This document shows, piece by piece, positions 1 through 9,160 of a stretch of 64,000 nt of DNA; position 1 is the stretch's first letter; each line of letters opens with the position of its first letter. The DNA comes from Longirhabdus pacifica (GTDB lineage Bacteria; Bacillota; Bacilli; Paenibacillales; DSM-105158), in NCBI RefSeq assembly GCF_004115085.1, contig NZ_QXJP01000006.1:62001-126000 (forward strand), given 5' to 3'. The position numbers and the translations under genes are program-made. The notes under the pieces were generated by a model. That model worked only from the letters and a program-made list of their open reading frames with translations. It was not told where the DNA came from and made no database searches.

Positions 1-100
1 AGGGTATACCTCTTTCGACTTTTCTTCATACCAGTATTTAATTTCCATTTTATAGTGTAAGATGTAATTAATATATTAATGATTCATGAGAGGTGATGAT

Positions 101-910
101 ATGGATATATTGCATCATGCAGAAATGATTGCGGTGGAAGCAGCGAATGCAGCAGGACAATACATAAAAAGTAGATTTAATCATAAGAATCATGTTTCGG
201 AAAAAGATGATTATGGCGATGTAGTAACTGAAGTAGATTTGAAAGCAGAGGAAATGATTATTAATCGAATACGTAAAGTGTTTCCTAATCATCAAATTTA
301 CAGTGAGGAAATGGGTTGTATTGGTGAAGAAGGGGATTGGGAATGGCACATCGATCCACTCGACGGAACAAATAATTTTGTTATTGGAATGCCATTGTTC
401 AGTGTAAGCATAGGATTAATGTACAAAAAACAATGTGTGTTTGCTGTCATATATGAGCCGATGACAGAGCAAGTATATACCTCTTCTATTGGAAAAGGGA
501 CGAGATGCAATGGTGAAGTCATTACGATGCAGAATAAAGTAAAAGAGATATATAAAAGCACTGTGGGATGGATACAAGGTCATGGAGTTCAAAACGAGCA
601 TGATGCTGTAAAGTTCAAACATTATTTGGATGTAAAGTATAAAAGGATGATACGATTGTGGGCACCGACGTTACAGTGGTGCATGTTAGCGAAAGGGGAT
701 ATTGAAGCGATTTATGTTTATCGTTCTGAAGGAGAAGACTTATATTCTGGTATGTTAATGGCCAAAGAGGCGGGAGCAGTCATCATGGATTTTCAGGGAA
801 ATGTATACGAAGGCGGAATGATTACTACGCCTTATTTGATAGCATGTCATGAAGATTATAAAGATCATTTTTTAAGTGAAGTCAAAAATGCTGGACTATC
901 CATGAGATGA
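101..910 (+). CDS. Inositol monophosphatase family protein
   Basis: A 269-residue protein of the inositol monophosphatase/FIG superfamily, which hydrolyses phosphate monoesters (inositol phosphate, or 3'-phosphoadenosine phosphate in CysQ-type members) using Mg ions. The metal-binding motif DPLDGTNNF is present, preceded by the EE of the first metal site (YSEEMG). The second signature, usually WDxAAG, is changed here to EDLYSGMLMAKEAG, so the aspartate is kept but the tryptophan is not. An upstream in-frame ATG lies at 86, but the sequence GAGAGGTGAT only fits as ribosome binding site for the ATG at 101. The gene is monocistronic and followed by a terminator. The exact substrate cannot be read from sequence. 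Confidence 0.87.
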   Translation: MDILHHAEMIAVEAANAAGQYIKSRFNHKNHVSEKDDYGDVVTEVDLKAEEMIINRIRKVFPNHQIYSEEMGCIGEEGDWEWHIDPLDGTNNFVIGMPLFSVSIGLMYKKQCVFAVIYEPMTEQVYTSSIGKGTRCNGEVITMQNKVKEIYKSTVGWIQGHGVQNEHDAVKFKHYLDVKYKRMIRLWAPTLQWCMLAKGDIEAIYVYRSEGEDLYSGMLMAKEAGAVIMDFQGNVYEGGMITTPYLIACHEDYKDHFLSEVKNAGLSMR

Positions 911-976
911 ACGTTTAAATGATGGATTAGCATCTGTATCCTGCTGCTCATCTTATTGTTTAACCTTGCATAAAAA

Positions 977-1010
977 GCCTAATTCATTGTACGAATTAGG
1001 CTATACTTCT
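977..1010. terminator. Bidirectional hairpin between convergent genes
   Basis: GCCTAATTC (977-985) and GAATTAGGC (993-1001) form a perfect 9-bp stem with a 7-nt loop, flanked by A-rich and moderately T-rich sequence. It lies between the phosphatase gene and the convergent minus-strand gene and probably terminates both. Confidence 0.7.
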
Positions 1011-1082
1011 GAAAGTAATCATGCTGTCGTTTTGTATGGTTAATCAGGGATATATTTTTTAAGTCTCCCCTCATGTCAATTA

Positions 1083-1769
1083 TCAGGGTCTATAAATTGC
1101 TTTGAGTCCTTGTGTAGTTACTTCCAGGCGTGGTAAAGGAGGGATTTGGAAGGGGTTTGCAGGTGCAACACCTTTACAACATAAGGAGAAAGGGGTGAGT
1201 TCTACATTGTTATTGTTATCGACAGCAAATAATAACTTGTAATAGTATCCGCCCCAACCTAAACCATAAATGGCGTTTCTTATCTCGTTGTATTCGCTAG
1301 TGTTTACATTCATTTGAAAATAATTAGTAATAAAATTTGTTGCGTATCCCACTGCTTCATCATAATCACTAAAGAAATATTTTAATGTTCCATCATAATT
1401 TTTGACTAATTGTAGTTTTGGATCGTTATTTACAATGTTTAATGCTTTCTTGTAATTGAATCTAAGCGTGTTTTTATCAATAGCATTGTGAAATTTATTG
1501 ATCCCATCAAATATATGCTGCCACTCTGTTTCTGGCTTGTTAGAAATAATAACCGTCTTATCATAAGCACTTGAGTTAGCTAAACTGGATAACATAGGTG
1601 AGTTGGTGAAAGATTGAAGGGGATTAGCATGATCAATGACCGTTACTTTCCATTCCCCTTCTGCATAAACCTTTTTACTTGCTTCTGATTGATCATCCAT
1701 AACATGATAAATATTAATCTGGAAAATCAAAATAATAACGACAAATAGAGATAGAAATTTCTTCATCAT
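1083..1769 (-). CDS. Secreted protein of unknown function
   Basis: About 228 residues. The start is the ATG at 1769, six bases after a GGGAGG ribosome binding site at 1781-1776; a second ATG follows directly, and a TTG two codons upstream is less likely. The N-terminus is a typical signal peptide (KK followed by a hydrophobic stretch FLSLFVVIILIFQINIY), so the protein is exported, with possible cleavage near VYA-EGEW. The mature part is mixed and aromatic-rich, with a Tyr/Gly-rich segment (GLGWGGYYYKLLF) and a vicinal Cys pair near the C-terminus. I do not recognise the family. It stands alone, convergent with the phosphatase gene. Confidence 0.75.
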   Translation of the reverse strand: MMKKFLSLFVVIILIFQINIYHVMDDQSEASKKVYAEGEWKVTVIDHANPLQSFTNSPMLSSLANSSAYDKTVIISNKPETEWQHIFDGINKFHNAIDKNTLRFNYKKALNIVNNDPKLQLVKNYDGTLKYFFSDYDEAVGYATNFITNYFQMNVNTSEYNEIRNAIYGLGWGGYYYKLLFAVDNNNNVELTPFSLCCKGVAPANPFQIPPLPRLEVTTQGLKAIYRP

Positions 1770-2158
1770 TATCAACCTCCCTAAAGATTAAATTACACTC
1801 TTATAATAAAGATATTAGTGACAGTAGCTATTTTATTACTTGTTACCATTCAAAGGACTACCATTCAAGCTGGAACAACTCATAACCCATCGATGGTATG
1901 GATCTGCTTAAGAAAAAGATGTTTCACTGCGGATTGTTTTAAAACAACGGATCAACTTCGTGAGAAAGGCGTAAAAGCTTATTTAAATAGATCATAGGAT
2001 GTTGATTGTGGAAGAACAACCATTGATGATATAAAACAAAGAGTAGACTATATTCACGTATCGGAGAAATTAGTAGAGAGTTTGTTTCATTAAGTTTATT
2101 CATACTTTATTCACATTTGGTAAATTAAAATAGTAAAACATAGAAATACATTCATAAG
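1770..2158. other. Gap with possible decayed coding stretch
   Basis: The part near 1776-1850 is the upstream region of the minus-strand secreted protein gene. On the plus strand, one frame from 1917 to 2093 reads as ordinary protein (a Cys/Thr-rich start, then TTDQLREKG, one in-frame TAG near 2000, then TTIDDIKQRVDYIHVSEKLVESLFH and a stop). It has no start codon with a ribosome binding site. It looks like the remains of a gene, but I cannot assign a parent family and the case is weak. Confidence 0.3.
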
Positions 2159-2162
2159 TTGA

Positions 2163-2200
2163 GAAGCAAGTATACGTCATCCAATGACTATACTTGCTTC
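2163..2200 (-). terminator. Hairpin downstream of first P450 gene
   Basis: GAAGCAAGTATA (2163-2174) and TATACTTGCTTC (2189-2200) make a perfect 12-bp stem just past the minus-strand P450 stop codon. The T-tract on the minus side is poor, so termination there is probable rather than certain. Confidence 0.6.
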
Positions 2201-2211
2201 CTTTATAGTTT

Positions 2212-3435
2212 CTACCATTTGACAGGAAATTCGTTAAGTACACGCTGTGGAATTCCAGGTGCCCATTCTAGGTCATACAATGGTTTTGTAGTTGTAAGGT
2301 TAGGCAGTCGATCTACCAGTGCTTCTAGCGATACCAATGTTTCTAGTTTACTAAGATAAGCAGCGATACAGTAGTGTATACCTTCTCCAAAAGATAAATG
2401 TTTGTTATTTTTTCTCGTAATATCTAAACGATTTGGGGAGTCAAAATATTTCTCGTCTCGATTAGCAGATTCAACAGAAGAGAAAATAGCATCACCCATT
2501 TTGATTTGCTCTCCAAGATATTCAAAGTCTTGTTTTGCCCAGCGGCCTACTATCGTTTTGAACGGTGGACAATATCTTATAATTTCCTCTACAGCTGAAC
2601 TTCTTACACTAGGATCTTCTTTCCACATAGCAAGTTGGTCAGGATGATTTAAAAGAGTAAACATGCTATTACTTATTGCATTGGCCGTTGGTTCATATCC
2701 ACCGGTCATTAACATGATAATGGTACCTTGTAATTCTTCTTCAGTAATTTTATCTTCATCTTCATCTTCATATGCTGCAATAAGTAAACTAATGATATCA
2801 TCTTCTAAATTGTTTCTTCGTGAAGCTATAAGCTCATCTACGTATTCTAAAAATGAATTCATGTCTCTTTCAATGCCGAGATAAGTAGTCTGATTACCAA
2901 GACTTTGCACTAATGCATTGGACCAATTGATCCCAAATTCGGCTTGTTTCTCTTTCGATATTCCCAGCATTTCACAGTTTACGGTAAAAGGAAATGGAAT
3001 ACAGAAGTCGCGATTCAAGTCAGGATTTTCTTTCGTCATCATTCGATCTATTAAATCATTAGCAATCTCATACATCCTAGGTTTTAAGGGTTCTACTGAT
3101 TTTGGAGCAAAAGCTTTAGCAATTAGTTTTCTTAATCTTGTATGATCTGGAGGATCTACATTTAACATGGATTTATTAAATGCTTTTAATGGTTTAGGTA
3201 TCTGTTCGTTGTGATATGGACATACAGAGGAACGATGCTTTGAGAGTAATTCAGTGTTTTTTAGTATAAACTGAACATCGTCATATCTTGTTACTAGCCA
3301 AGTTGGATCCCCACCTGGGACATCAACTTTAATGATAGGCTTGTTCTTTCTTAAGTAATCGTAGTAAGGGTGTGGGTTTTTTGCAAACGATGGACTTGAA
3401 AGATCGAAATGGTGCAATGGATTAGGGTGCAACAA
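2212..3435 (-). CDS. Cytochrome P450 with divergent active-site motifs
   Basis: A soluble bacterial class I P450 of about 407 residues. The K-helix ExxR is present (EEIIRY), as is the heme loop FGEGIHYCIAAYL with its cysteine ligand, but the usual CxG is C-I-A. The I-helix reads GGYEPT where typical P450s have (A/G)Gx(D/E)T(T/S): the threonine of the acid-alcohol pair that helps protonate bound dioxygen is proline. The protein is closely similar along its whole length to the next gene, so the two are tandem duplicates and this copy is the diverged one. GTG at 3447 overlaps the ribosome binding site AAAGGTGG; the TTG at 3435, eight bases downstream of it, is the better start. No ferredoxin or ferredoxin reductase gene is adjacent. 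The substrate is unknown. Confidence 0.88.
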   Translation of the reverse strand: MLHPNPLHHFDLSSPSFAKNPHPYYDYLRKNKPIIKVDVPGGDPTWLVTRYDDVQFILKNTELLSKHRSSVCPYHNEQIPKPLKAFNKSMLNVDPPDHTRLRKLIAKAFAPKSVEPLKPRMYEIANDLIDRMMTKENPDLNRDFCIPFPFTVNCEMLGISKEKQAEFGINWSNALVQSLGNQTTYLGIERDMNSFLEYVDELIASRRNNLEDDIISLLIAAYEDEDEDKITEEELQGTIIMLMTGGYEPTANAISNSMFTLLNHPDQLAMWKEDPSVRSSAVEEIIRYCPPFKTIVGRWAKQDFEYLGEQIKMGDAIFSSVESANRDEKYFDSPNRLDITRKNNKHLSFGEGIHYCIAAYLSKLETLVSLEALVDRLPNLTTTKPLYDLEWAPGIPQRVLNEFPVKW

Positions 3436-3891
3436 TGGATAAACCACCTTTCCTTCTCATAATATTTTTGTAACAAGTAATATTCTTACTTATCTGATAA
3501 TATTGAATATAAAAAAATATCAGATTATTTTCCATAAAAACACTATCTACCTAGATACATTAGCATACTAAAAAGATAATGCATAGATGTTTATTATTGT
3601 TAATTTTAGTTTATTGTTAATAAATTTATATTTTATTTGTTTAAACTATGTAAAGGTGAAAGATATATTGAAAAATGGAAATGAAAAAGCGTATAGCAAC
3701 GAAAATGAACACCATTGTATCCTCTTGTTCGTCGTTGCAATACGCTCTCCAATTTTAGTGTACAGATTGGGCAACACTTTGGTTTGAATTCTACTTTCTG
3801 GCTTCATGTAGAAGGTGAACAAGGGTGAAACCAATCCATGCTGATTAGAAGTGAAAATCACGTTTATATGAAGAGATGAGGCTATATCACC
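3436..3891 (-). promoter_or_regulatory. Upstream region of first P450 gene
   Basis: This gap has no gene. It holds, reading towards the P450, a T-rich region containing the palindrome TTATCTGATAA (3490-3500), which recurs at 5187-5197 ahead of the second P450. Larger parts (about 3540-3660) match 5220-5340, so the tandem duplication included the upstream region. The matches include AATGCATAGAT and TTAGTTTATTGTTAATAA. The far part carries the terminator hairpin listed separately. Confidence 0.5.
3689..3745 (-). terminator. Terminator hairpin after second P450 gene
   Basis: GCGTAT-GCAACGA (3689-3702) pairs with TCGTTGC-ATACGC (3732-3745), with a T-tract on the minus-strand side (the plus strand reads GAAAAA just before 3689). 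It lies about 145 bases beyond the stop of the second P450. A related hairpin stands at 5384-5453 after the third P450. Confidence 0.65.
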
Positions 3892-5106
3892 TTACCATTT
3901 GATTGGAAATTCAGTAAGTACACGCGTTGGAATTCCAGGTTCCCATTCCATTTCATATAACGGTTTTGTACTTGTAAGGTTAGGAAGTCGATCTAGTAAT
4001 GTTTCCATCGCTATTCGTGCTTCTACTCTAGTAAGGAAAGCACCAAGACAGAAGTGTACACCTTCTCCAAAAGCGATATGTTTGTTATTTTTTCTTGTAA
4101 TATCAAAACGGTTTGGAGAATCGAAAAATTGTTCGTCTCGATTTGCAGATTCGACAGAGCATAGAATAGCATCACCTAGTTTGATTTGTTCTCCAAGATA
4201 TTCAAAATCACGTTTCGCCCATCGACCTACTGTGGTTTTAATAGGTGGATAATATCTCAGGAACTCTTCAATAGCGGAATCTCTGACGTTAGGATCTTCT
4301 TTCCACAGGGCAAGTTGTTCTGGATGCTCTAATAAACTAAGCACACCATTACATATTAAATTTAATGTCGTTTCATAGCCACCAGTCATAAGCATAATGA
4401 TCGTTCCTGCCAATTCTTCTTCTGTCAGTTTGTCTTCTCCTTCATGTGCTTGAATAAGTGAACTAATGATATCATCTTGCAAATCATTTTTACGTAATGA
4501 AATCAGCTCATGCGTGTAAGCTAAAAATTCATCCATGTCTTTTTCAATGCTGAGATAAGCTGCTTGATTACCAAGGCTTTGTATTAATTGGTTAGACCAC
4601 ATACCGAATTGAGATTGTGCTTCTTTCGGTACTCCTAACATTTCACAGATGACAGTAAAAGGAAATGGGGTAGCAAAGTCCCGCATCAGATCAGGATCTT
4701 CTTTGCTCATCATCTCATCGATTAAATCATTAGCAAGTTCATGCATTCTAGGCTTTAAGGATTCAATTGCTCTTGGAGTAAACGCTTTGGAAATTAATCT
4801 TCTCAGTCTGGTATGGTCTGGGGGATCTACGTTTAACATGCAGTTGTCAAATGCTTTTAATGATTGAGGTATGTGTTGGTGCTGATACGGACATAAAGAG
4901 GAACGATGTTTCGTAATATTGTCGTTGTCTTTGAGTATAATCTGAGTATCTTCGTATCTGGTCAATAGCCAAGTTGGATCTCCACCAGGAATATCTATCT
5001 TTATGATAGGTTTGTGCTTTCTTAAGTATTCGAAGTAGGGATGTGGGTTCTTAGTAAACGCTGGACTTGAAAGATCAAAATGGTGTAATGGATTCGGGTG
5101 CAACAA
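3892..5106 (-). CDS. Cytochrome P450, tandem duplicate
   Basis: About 404 residues, with all usual P450 signatures: I-helix GGYETT, K-helix EEFLRY, and heme loop FGEGVHFCLGAFL with cysteine ligand and following glycine. It therefore looks catalytically competent, unlike its close paralogue downstream. Such proteins hydroxylate small hydrophobic molecules using electrons from a ferredoxin or flavodoxin encoded elsewhere. The ribosome binding site GAAAGGTGG favours the TTG at 5106 over the GTG at 5118 that overlaps it, exactly as in the paralogue. The gene has its own upstream region and terminator, so the three P450 genes are probably separate transcription units. The substrate cannot be inferred. 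Confidence 0.92.
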   Translation of the reverse strand: MLHPNPLHHFDLSSPAFTKNPHPYFEYLRKHKPIIKIDIPGGDPTWLLTRYEDTQIILKDNDNITKHRSSLCPYQHQHIPQSLKAFDNCMLNVDPPDHTRLRRLISKAFTPRAIESLKPRMHELANDLIDEMMSKEDPDLMRDFATPFPFTVICEMLGVPKEAQSQFGMWSNQLIQSLGNQAAYLSIEKDMDEFLAYTHELISLRKNDLQDDIISSLIQAHEGEDKLTEEELAGTIIMLMTGGYETTLNLICNGVLSLLEHPEQLALWKEDPNVRDSAIEEFLRYYPPIKTTVGRWAKRDFEYLGEQIKLGDAILCSVESANRDEQFFDSPNRFDITRKNNKHIAFGEGVHFCLGAFLTRVEARIAMETLLDRLPNLTSTKPLYEMEWEPGIPTRVLTEFPIKW

Positions 5107-5489
5107 TGAATAAACCACCTTTCCTTTAGTACAAATATTTTATATTTTATTTTCTTTAGCACTATATCATCAGTTACAATCTATACTTATCTGATAATAC
5201 AGAATATTTTACATGTAATAAATGCCCCCTTTCTAAATAGAAAGATTAGCATATTAAAAACATAATGCATAGATAGCTATTATTGTTTATTTTAGTTTAT
5301 TGTTAATAATTTTACATTTACTTGTTTAAACCATGTAAAGGGAAACATACATGAAAAGTATGAAAAATAGAAAATGAAAAAAAGCGTATACCAGCAAAGA
5401 AGAAAAGAAAATCCGAAGAACATGACAGTCTCTTCTTTATTGTTGCTATACGCTATTCCATTTTTATTTATAGTTATTTTATTTTTGAG
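5107..5489 (-). promoter_or_regulatory. Upstream region of second P450 gene
   Basis: No gene. It contains the palindrome TTATCTGATAA at 5187-5197, shared with the region ahead of the first P450, then a stretch around 5220-5340 similar to 3540-3660. The distal end (5384-5453) is the terminator of the third P450. The shared palindrome is a candidate operator common to the duplicated pair. Confidence 0.45.
5384..5453 (-). terminator. Long terminator hairpin after third P450 gene
   Basis: GCGTATA, AGCAA and AAGAAGA on the left arm pair with TCTTCTT, TTGTTGC and TATACGC on the right arm. The plus strand reads AAAAAAA just left of the hairpin, giving a T-tract for minus-strand transcripts. It follows the stop codon of the third P450 by about 35 bases. 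Confidence 0.7.
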
Positions 5490-6713
5490 TTATCCTTTTA
5501 GCGTAACAGGAAACTGAACAAGAGATCGCATCAACATATCTGTATTCCAGCGTAAATCTTCTCGTGAAATGTTGACTTGTAGATGTGGAAAACGTTCAAA
5601 TAACATAGAGATAGCAATTCTTCCTTCTAAACGAGCAAGAGAATCTCCTAAACAATGATGTGTGCCATAACCAAATGCTAAATGAGGGTTGTGTGCTCTC
5701 GTAATATCTAACTGGTTAGGATGCTCGAAAACGTTTGGATCACGATTTGCGGATGCAATGCAGGCAAGCACTTGATCTCCCATCTTAATTTCTTTTCCAT
5801 GTAATACGAAGTCTTGTTTTGCCCAACGACCTGTGGATACTTCAACAGGACTATAATAACGTAGAAATTCGTTCATAGCGGTGTCTACTATGGATGGATC
5901 TGACATGAATAATTTTTTTTGCTCTTCATTTTCCAGTAGAGCTAATACACCATTGTTAATTAAATTTACAGTAGTTTCATGCCCTGCAACAATAAGCAGT
6001 AACAGCATACTGAGCAGTTCTCTCTCGGATAACTTATCTTCTTCTTCATGAGCCTGAATTAATGCAGTGATGAGGTCATTTCCAGGTTCTTCTTTCCTCG
6101 TGCGAATGAGATTCGAAATATAATCAAAGAACTCATCTAGCGTGTCTATCTGCTGAATCATTTTTTCCTGATTGAGTATCCCCGTAATGACGATATTCGA
6201 CCATGTTATAAATTTGGTGCGCTCTCCTTCTGGAATGCCTAGTAAATCACTAATGACTTCAATCGGTAATGGTAGCGCAAAGTCGCGAATTAAATCAATT
6301 TCTTCCTTTTGTTCCATTTTATCTAGTAGTTTTTGCGTAATCTCTTTTACTTGAGGTTCTAGTTTTTGTGTCATTCGTGGTGAAAATACTTTAGCGGCTA
6401 ATCGTCTGAGGCGGGTGTGCTCAGGTGGTTCCATGCGAAGCATATTTGTGTTTAAAATTTCAATCGATTCTGGTAACTTTTCATGTTGAAATGGGCAAAG
6501 GGCGCTCTTCGTCTGCGCAAAACGATCATTGTCTTTTAGTATGGCTTGTACATCTTCATATCTGGTGACAAGCCAAGTGCGATCGCTTCCTCCTATGTTG
6601 GTTAAATGGACGGGTTCTTCTTCTCTGAGTTTTTCATACCATGAGTAGGCTTGTTGCTTAAACGTAGGAGAGTTAAAATCTAAATTTTCCAATTTTTCTG
6701 CTTTTAGAGCCAT
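5490..6713 (-). CDS. Cytochrome P450
   Basis: 407 residues from the ATG at 6713, which follows the ribosome binding site AAAGGTGAG by seven bases; an upstream GTG at 6725 lies inside that site. Signatures: I-helix LIVAGHETTVNLI with the full acid-alcohol pair, K-helix ExxR in NEFLRY, and heme loop FGYGTHHCLGDSLARLEGR. This is the most canonical of the three P450s and resembles soluble CYP107-like enzymes of Bacillus. It is clearly less similar to the other two than they are to each other. Role: mono-oxygenation of an unknown small molecule. No redox partner or biosynthetic gene is next to it. Confidence 0.92.
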   Translation of the reverse strand: MALKAEKLENLDFNSPTFKQQAYSWYEKLREEEPVHLTNIGGSDRTWLVTRYEDVQAILKDNDRFAQTKSALCPFQHEKLPESIEILNTNMLRMEPPEHTRLRRLAAKVFSPRMTQKLEPQVKEITQKLLDKMEQKEEIDLIRDFALPLPIEVISDLLGIPEGERTKFITWSNIVITGILNQEKMIQQIDTLDEFFDYISNLIRTRKEEPGNDLITALIQAHEEEDKLSERELLSMLLLLIVAGHETTVNLINNGVLALLENEEQKKLFMSDPSIVDTAMNEFLRYYSPVEVSTGRWAKQDFVLHGKEIKMGDQVLACIASANRDPNVFEHPNQLDITRAHNPHLAFGYGTHHCLGDSLARLEGRIAISMLFERFPHLQVNISREDLRWNTDMLMRSLVQFPVTLKG

Positions 6714-7031
6714 CAACAATCTCACCTTTCTTTATTAGAATCTCTTATATATACGTTTTATCATAAAAGTGGAAAAAAATATAGTTCAAATAGATAAATT
6801 AACCATTTCATCATAATGAAAGAAATGTTTGTGTTCCCTTTGAAGGGACAGCTATGCATATGCTGATGACAACTTTGTACTCATAACTTGGTTTGCAGGT
6901 GACTAAATATACTATATTAATATACGTAAATAAAAAATCAACAAAAAATATTTTATTATTTGTATTTTGTCTAACTTTAGTATATAATGGTGCATACTGT
7001 AAAAAGCAAAGAACCGATGGAGTTGATTATA
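6714..7031. promoter_or_regulatory. Divergent promoter region
   Basis: The region separates the minus-strand P450 from the plus-strand DIP1984-family gene. A TATAAT at 6984-6989 is a plausible -10 for the rightward gene; no convincing -35 is visible. TTTTATCATAAAA near 6757 is a small palindrome close to the P450 start. Nothing else is recognisable. Confidence 0.45.
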
Positions 7032-7490
7032 TTGAAATTAGCAGAAGCTTTAATTTTGCGTGCAGACTATCAAAAAAGAGTACAACAGCTGAACCATCGC
7101 TTACAACAGAATGTAAAAGTACAAGAAGATGAAGAACCTGCTGAAGATCCAAATCTATTATTAGAGGAATTGGATCGTATCATGGAAAAACTAACAAACA
7201 TCATAAAGAGCATTAACAAAACAAATAATACTATTAAATTAGATGAAGCAAGGACACTTTCAGATGCATTGGTAGAACGTGATATGCTGTGGAGTAGAAG
7301 AATGGCATTAAGCAGCCTTTCAGAACAAGCTTCTATTAAACAGGATCGATTCAGTAGATCCGAGATCAAATACATAAGTACCATTGAAGTTACAGAAATA
7401 CAAAAACAAATTGATTTGCTATCAAAACGACATCGAGAGTTGGACACACAAATACAAGGTAAAAATTGGACGATTGATCTATTAACATAA
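7032..7490 (+). CDS. DIP1984 family protein
   Basis: About 152 residues of a small, mostly helical, charged protein that matches the DIP1984 family (sometimes annotated septicolysin) in its N-terminal pattern KLAEALILRADYQKRVQQLNHRL and its overall length. The family's biochemical role is not established. I place the start at the TTG at 7032, nine bases after GGAG (7019-7022), because family members begin at this KLAEAL segment; the ATG at 7017 would add five residues. It is followed by a strong terminator after a 200-base untranslated stretch. Confidence 0.78.
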   Translation: MKLAEALILRADYQKRVQQLNHRLQQNVKVQEDEEPAEDPNLLLEELDRIMEKLTNIIKSINKTNNTIKLDEARTLSDALVERDMLWSRRMALSSLSEQASIKQDRFSRSEIKYISTIEVTEIQKQIDLLSKRHRELDTQIQGKNWTIDLLT

Positions 7491-7904
7491 TTCAGTGCTA
7501 GAAGGTAGTTTTCATTATAAAAGCGAGTGCAAACCCTTTAACGGGAACTAGAGGCTAAATTCGATTAGATTGGTATTGGGGCAGTACCACAAGTATAATT
7601 GCTATGCCTACAATGTGACATGAGTAATGTTACTAATTATTGTTATGACCATGTACTGATTTATAATGCAAAACGAGGGTGGGAACGGGGAATAAAGTAA
7701 AAAATCTAGAAGCCTATCATTCACTGATGTGCTTCTAGATTTTTTATTATTTGATTTTTTCATTCTCTAAGTAGTCAAAATATTGTTTATCTTCTTACTA
7801 GCTCTTATAAAAGTTAATTCACTTTAAAGCTTTATTTGCATCTGTTCTTTTTTGCTATTTATTCTTGTAGTAAGCAATGAATTGATCATTTGAGTCATCC
7901 AATG
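7491..7904. other. Intergenic gap with terminator
   Basis: I see no gene here. Its only clear element is the strong hairpin at 7699-7748. The stretch 7500-7698 has no open reading frame with a ribosome binding site and no repeat shared with the rest of the window. Confidence 0.5.
7699..7748. terminator. Strong bidirectional terminator
   Basis: AAAAAATCTAGAAGC (7699-7713) pairs perfectly with GCTTCTAGATTTTTT (7731-7745), giving a 15-bp stem with T-runs on both strands. It serves the DIP1984-family gene and probably the convergent polymerase gene. Confidence 0.85.
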
Positions 7905-9140
7905 TTACTTATAGTGACCACCAATTTTTTGAGACCGTGCAATCGCCTGTCCACTTTCTTGTAAAGAACTACAATGGAGAATTGCTGTAGCTCCATATTT
8001 TTGCTTAATCGCATCCATGACATGATTTAATTTTTTTTGTTTTTCCATGTCACGGAATAAATCCAGTTGATATTGTTGATCGTCTTGTAGTTGTGACAAC
8101 GTAAGGCCGACACTGCGCACAGGTTCCCTATCCCAGTGATGTTTGAACAATTGCCATGCAGCTGCAAACACCTCTTTGCCATCGTTCGTAGGATAGGGTA
8201 GTTTTTGCTGACGGTAAAAACCAGTAGGGAAATCAAAGCTAGCACCACGACAACCTACAGAAACCGTACTTCCCATTCGTTGCTTGACTCTTGATCTCCT
8301 GCATACTTCTTCACTTAGTTCTAGCATAACCACTTTAATTTCTGCTTCTGTTGTATAGTCTCTCGGCAATGTCATTTGGTGACCGATTGCTTTTTGCGTG
8401 TCATGTGTATGGGGTGTGACAGGGGAGTAATCGATGCCGTTTGCCGTTTGCCACAACACTTCTCCATTAACTCCCCATTTTTGTCTTAGTTTATGCACAT
8501 CGTAATGGGCTAGATCACCAATCGTGTGAATGCCAATACGTTTAAAATGAGCTTCCATCTTTCTACCGACACCGAACATGTTTTTTGTTGGTAGTTTCCA
8601 AAGGGATGAAGCAAGTTGCTTTTTGCGTAACGTGTAGATGCCACTTTTGTTCTTTTTTGCGAAGTTGTCACAGGCGAGTTTGGCGAGCATTTTGTTTTGA
8701 CCTATGCCTACTCGAGCGTAGACCCCTGTCTCTTGTAAAATTGTGTGCTGTAGCTGTTGTGCCATTTCGGTGGCAGAACCAAATAAAGCAGTGCTGCCAG
8801 TCACGTCTAAAAATTGTTCGTCAATACTGTACGGCTCTACTAAATCCGTAAATCGTTTCATAATGGACGTAATGTGTAAGGAAACGTTAATGTATTGTTG
8901 CATTCTTGGCTTTTTAATGATGACGTTTGGGCATTTTGCTATCGCTTGATGCAGCGGTTCCGCAGTTTTAATTCCGTATTTTTTCGCTAGTGGACAAGCA
9001 GCTAAAATAATGCCAGATCTCTTTTTCGGATCTCCTGCAACGATAAGAGGATAATTTTTCGTATCGGGATCACTTGCTTTCTCTACACTAGCGTAAAAAC
9101 TTTGCATATCTGCCAGGAAGATGATGTTTTGTGTTTGCAT
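7905..9140 (-). CDS. Y-family DNA polymerase (UvrX/YqjW type)
   Basis: 411 residues from the ATG at 9140, six bases after a GGAGGTG ribosome binding site. It is an error-prone translesion polymerase: FLADMQSFYASVEKA holds the first catalytic aspartate and the steric-gate region, YSIDEQFLDVTGS is the second catalytic motif (SIDE variant), and the helix-hairpin-helix region follows (FGVGRKMEAHFKRIGIHTIGDLA). A sliding-clamp binding motif QYQLDLF lies near the C-terminus. Length and motifs match the Gram-positive UvrX/YqjW branch rather than DinB proper. Two LexA boxes stand directly upstream, so the gene is damage-inducible. A yolD-like partner, often next to such genes, is absent. Confidence 0.92.
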   Translation of the reverse strand: MQTQNIIFLADMQSFYASVEKASDPDTKNYPLIVAGDPKKRSGIILAACPLAKKYGIKTAEPLHQAIAKCPNVIIKKPRMQQYINVSLHITSIMKRFTDLVEPYSIDEQFLDVTGSTALFGSATEMAQQLQHTILQETGVYARVGIGQNKMLAKLACDNFAKKNKSGIYTLRKKQLASSLWKLPTKNMFGVGRKMEAHFKRIGIHTIGDLAHYDVHKLRQKWGVNGEVLWQTANGIDYSPVTPHTHDTQKAIGHQMTLPRDYTTEAEIKVVMLELSEEVCRRSRVKQRMGSTVSVGCRGASFDFPTGFYRQQKLPYPTNDGKEVFAAAWQLFKHHWDREPVRSVGLTLSQLQDDQQYQLDLFRDMEKQKKLNHVMDAIKQKYGATAILHCSSLQESGQAIARSQKIGGHYK

Positions 9141-9160
9141 AAAAAGCACCTCCGGAATAA

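Noticed and set aside
2159..3145. Several plus-strand ORFs opposite the P450 genes
   Set aside because: They are antisense shadows of the P450 frames, without ribosome binding sites or recognisable products.
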